From Oscillospiraceae bacterium (lineage in GTDB: Bacteria; Bacillota; Clostridia; Oscillospirales; Oscillospiraceae), in assembly GCA_016297855.1 (NCBI GenBank), contig JAEDFW010000067.1:1-9078 (forward strand): a stretch of DNA of 9,078 nucleotides, given 5' to 3'. The translations under genes were made by a program, and so were the position numbers. Each line of letters starts with the position of its first letter. Position 1 is the first letter of the stretch. The notes below the pieces were generated by a model. It was not told where the DNA came from. It saw nothing but the letters and a program-made list of their open reading frames with translations, and did no database searches. Shown in pieces: positions 6,272 through 9,078 of this stretch.

Positions 6272-9078
6272 TCAGAGGCTGAAATAGTCTCTGGCTGCGT
6301 CGAACAGGTGAAGGTCGTACTCGCCGGGGACGTTTCGGTAAAGGTCCGGGCCAATACGCTCGGAGTGTCCCATTTTGCCGAAGATTCTGCCGTCGGGAGA
6401 CAGAATGCCTTCGATGGCCCAGACGGAGCCGTTGGGATTGAAGTCCACATCCATGCTGGGTACGTTGTTCAAATCCACATACTGCGTAGCGATCTGACCG
6501 TTCTCCGCCAGTTTCTGTAGAAGCTCTGCCGGGCAGAGAAAGCGGCCCTCACCGTGTGATATGGGAACATTCACAACGTCGCCAACCTGCGCTCTGGAGA
6601 GCCACGGCGAACGATTGGAGGCCACGCGCGTGCGGACAATCCGCGACTGATGCCTGCCAATGACATTGTAGCTCAGCGTGGGGCAGGTCTCGTCAGTGTC
6701 AATGATTTCGCCGTAGGGCACCAGACCCAGCTTGATGAGCGCCTGAAAGCCATTGCAGATGCCAAGCATCAATCCGTCTCGTTTTTTCAGCAGTTCCATT
6801 GTCGCATCCTTCACCGCAGGGTTACGGAAGAAAGCTGTGATGAACTTGCCGGAGCCATCCGGTTCGTCGCCGCCTGAGAAACCGCCCGGTACAAAGATGA
6901 TCTGACTGTCGCGGGCAGCTGCTGCAAAGCGTTCGGCAGAATCGGCAACGCCCTGCGCGGACTGGTTGTTGATGACGAAGATCTCCGGCGTAAGGCCCGC
7001 GCGCATGATGGCGCGTGCGCTGTCATATTCACAGTTTGTGCCCGGAAATACCGGAATGAGCACTTTTGGTTTTTCTGCTCCCAGCTTAGGAGCAGGGAAG
7101 GTAGCAGCAAGCGTGGAAAGTACAGGCGCCGGCTCGGCGGATACCGCAGTACGGTTGGGGTAGACGTCCTCCAGAACGCCTTCGTTGAGCGCAAGAAGCT
7201 CGTCGATGGAAGCGCTGTCCGTTCCGATGGTGATGATGGCCTCTTCCGTGGTGCTGCCAATACGTGTGCCGAAGGGGACGTCCTCGGTCAACTCCGCCAC
7301 AATCATGCCGGGGCAGGGGGCATACCATGGCGCACCCTGTTCCGGGTCGTTCACAAAACCGATGCGGTTTCCGAAGGACATGTTCATAACGGCCTCTGCC
7401 ACGCCGTTCTCCACAGCCCAGGCAGCTCTGACCTTTCCTTCGGCGCAGAGCGCGTGAAACTGCTCCCATGCCGCATGGCAGGCAGCATAGTCGCCAAAGG
7501 ACATGCTGCCAAAAAGGTAAATGGGATGCGCCGCTTCTTTGAATTCGGGGGACAATACGCTGTTCGCCTTCGATGGCGCGATTGCAAAGGAGATGAGCGT
7601 GGGCGGTACGTCCATATCGAGGAACGAGCCTGACATCGAGTCCTTTCCGCCGATTGCGGCGATATTCAGCGCCAGCTGCGCGTCCAGCGCACCGAGCAGT
7701 GCAGAGAAGGGTTTGCCCCAGCGCTTCGGATCATCGCGCAGCTTTTCAAAATATTCCTGGAACGTGAGATACGCCAGACGGTAGTCACAGCCGGAGGCCA
7801 CCAGCTTGGCTACTGACGTGATGACGCTGGCCTGCGCGCCAGTATAGGCATCGCGGCTCATCCAGTCGGGATCAAAGCCCCACGCCATAACAGAGCAGTC
7901 CTGCGTCTCATGACCGGGCAGAACCGGCAGCAGTGCCACCATCGCCTGTGTGGGCGTGCGCTGCATCTTACCGCCAAACGGCATGAGCACTGAGCCCGCG
8001 CCGACACTGGCGTCAAAACGCTCGGAAAGGCCACGGCGCGAGGCGGACTTCAGGCTCGCAGCGACGGTACGAAGATCTCCCTCGCAGACAACGCCAAGCG
8101 GACGCTTTTGTACGGGCACATGGATGCTCGTATGCTTGATCGCTCCGTTGGTGTTCAAAAAGTCACGGCTGATATCCACGATGGTCGCACCGTTCCAGCG
8201 CATGACCATGCGGGGGCTTTCGGTGACTACGGCCACAGGATACGCCTCGAGATTCTCTTTCTCTGCCGCGGCGATGAACGCCCCGGCGTTTTCCGGCGCG
8301 ACGACTACGGCCATGCGTTCCTGCGATTCAGAGATTGCAAGCTCGGTGCCGTCCAGACCCTCGTATTTCTTTCGTACCTTGTCCAGATCGATCTGCAGGC
8401 CGTCTGCCAGTTCGCCGATGGCCACGCACACACCGCCAGCACCAAAATCGTTGCAGCGCTTGATCATGCGGGTCACATTTCTGTCACGGAACAGACGCTG
8501 GATCTTGCGTTCCTCGGGTGCGTTGCCCTTCTGCACTTCGGAAGCCATGGTTGTCAGGGACTTGCTGTTGTGGCTCTTGGAAGAGCCGGTCGCGCCGCCG
8601 ATACCATCACGGCCAGTGCGCCCGCCAAGCAGAATCACAACGTCGCCGGACGCAGGACGTTCACGCACGACATTTTCTGCCGGTGCTGCGCCCACGACTG
8701 CGCCGAGTTCCAGATGTTTGGCGACGTAGCCGGGGTGATAGATCTCAGATACCTGACCGGTGGCAAGACCGATTTGGTTGCCGTAGGAGGAGTAACCGGC
8801 AGCAGCAGTCTGCGCCAGCTTGCGCTGCGGCAGTTTTCCGGGAATGGTTTCCGATACCGGTGTGCGCGGATCGCCGCAGCCGGTCACGCGCATGGCCTGA
8901 TAGACATATGCACGGCCCGAGAGTGGGTCGCGGATGCAGCCGCCGATGCAGGTAGCCGCGCCGCCGAAGGGTTCAATCTCGGTGGGGTGGTTGTGCGTCT
9001 CATTTTTGAACATGAGAAGCCAGTCCTGCGCTTCGCCGTCCACAGTCGCGGTAACGTGGATGGAGCAGGCATTGATCT
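6272..9078 (-). CDS. purL: Phosphoribosylformylglycinamidine synthase, clostridial single-chain type (5' partial)
   Basis: Converts FGAR, glutamine and ATP to FGAM in purine synthesis. The frame is open at the window edge, so the N-terminus is missing (probably about 300 residues, by comparison with the usual 1,230-1,260-residue proteins); 934 full codons remain. Numbering from the first full codon (base 9076): NETHNHPTEIEPFGGAAT at about 25-42, the glycine-rich phosphate loop GGRTGRDGIGGATGSS at 151-166, NDFGAGG at 209-215 and IGGKDSMSG at 475-483. These belong to the two duplicated AIRS/PurM-like halves of the synthetase. A fused class I glutamine amidotransferase domain starts near 669 (KPKVLIPVFPGTNCEYD). 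Its nucleophile is Cys774 (GICNGFQ), with His904/Glu906 (GHSE) completing the triad. Fusion of PurL and PurQ functions, with this motif set, fits the clostridial FGAM synthase family. The TGA stop is at 6272-6274, with guaB 38 nt downstream on the same strand. Confidence 0.96.
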   Translation of the reverse strand, partial: INACSIHVTATVDGEAQDWLLMFKNETHNHPTEIEPFGGAATCIGGCIRDPLSGRAYVYQAMRVTGCGDPRTPVSETIPGKLPQRKLAQTAAAGYSSYGNQIGLATGQVSEIYHPGYVAKHLELGAVVGAAPAENVVRERPASGDVVILLGGRTGRDGIGGATGSSKSHNSKSLTTMASEVQKGNAPEERKIQRLFRDRNVTRMIKRCNDFGAGGVCVAIGELADGLQIDLDKVRKKYEGLDGTELAISESQERMAVVVAPENAGAFIAAAEKENLEAYPVAVVTESPRMVMRWNGATIVDISRDFLNTNGAIKHTSIHVPVQKRPLGVVCEGDLRTVAASLKSASRRGLSERFDASVGAGSVLMPFGGKMQRTPTQAMVALLPVLPGHETQDCSVMAWGFDPDWMSRDAYTGAQASVITSVAKLVASGCDYRLAYLTFQEYFEKLRDDPKRWGKPFSALLGALDAQLALNIAAIGGKDSMSGSFLDMDVPPTLISFAIAPSKANSVLSPEFKEAAHPIYLFGSMSFGDYAACHAAWEQFHALCAEGKVRAAWAVENGVAEAVMNMSFGNRIGFVNDPEQGAPWYAPCPGMIVAELTEDVPFGTRIGSTTEEAIITIGTDSASIDELLALNEGVLEDVYPNRTAVSAEPAPVLSTLAATFPAPKLGAEKPKVLIPVFPGTNCEYDSARAIMRAGLTPEIFVINNQSAQGVADSAERFAAAARDSQIIFVPGGFSGGDEPDGSGKFITAFFRNPAVKDATMELLKKRDGLMLGICNGFQALIKLGLVPYGEIIDTDETCPTLSYNVIGRHQSRIVRTRVASNRSPWLSRAQVGDVVNVPISHGEGRFLCPAELLQKLAENGQIATQYVDLNNVPSMDVDFNPNGSVWAIEGILSPDGRIFGKMGHSERIGPDLYRNVPGEYDLHLFDAARDYFSL

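Noticed and set aside
4767..6287. A 506-codon open frame on the plus strand, antisense to guaB
   Set aside because: It mirrors guaB almost exactly, has no recognisable domain, and is rich in Arg/His/Ala as expected for the complement of GC-rich coding sequence. The minus-strand protein has all IMPDH motifs.
1..9078. Search for an undescribed system (odd domain fusions, repeats, mobile DNA, RNA genes)
   Set aside because: All large open frames with coding character belong to well-known families in standard order. No repeats, tRNA-like folds, transposase fragments or CRISPR-like spacing were seen.

Overview
The window holds six protein genes in two convergent blocks and looks like ordinary core metabolism and transport. 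The moderately GC-rich coding sequence, strong AAGGAGG-type ribosome binding sites, a large single-chain PurL of the clostridial type and a sigma-70-like TTGACA/TACAAT promoter suggest a Firmicute of class Clostridia, plausibly a gut Oscillospiraceae/Ruminococcaceae. That assignment is an inference from family resemblance; no search was run.

Plus strand, bases 1-4666: a complete branched-chain amino acid (LIV/HAAT-type) ABC importer apart from the start of its first gene. In order these are the extracytoplasmic binding protein livJ (5' end cut off by the window edge), membrane permeases livH and livM, and ATPases livG and livF. livH to livF are tightly packed (12-nt gap, 4-nt overlap, 2-nt gap). 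A 162-nt spacer separates livJ from livH and contains a 13-bp hairpin followed by a good promoter. The binding protein and the membrane complex can therefore be expressed at different levels.

Bases 4667-4718 are a 52-nt convergent junction. It is filled mostly by a perfect 14-bp GC-rich hairpin that can terminate both transcription units.

Minus strand, bases 9078-4719: purL (FGAM synthase, 5' end beyond the window) followed after 38 nt by guaB (IMP dehydrogenase). This pair makes an IMP precursor and then commits IMP to the guanine branch. The most notable gene is guaB. Its product resembles the IMP dehydrogenase of the protozoan Tritrichomonas foetus in sequence and length, and its catalytic and ligand-binding residues fall at the same residue numbers (Asp261, Cys319, Asp358, Arg418, Tyr419, and others).

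I found no RNA genes, mobile elements, CRISPR arrays or clearly novel systems. The only gene-free stretches are shorter than 300 bases, and their contents are described in the features.
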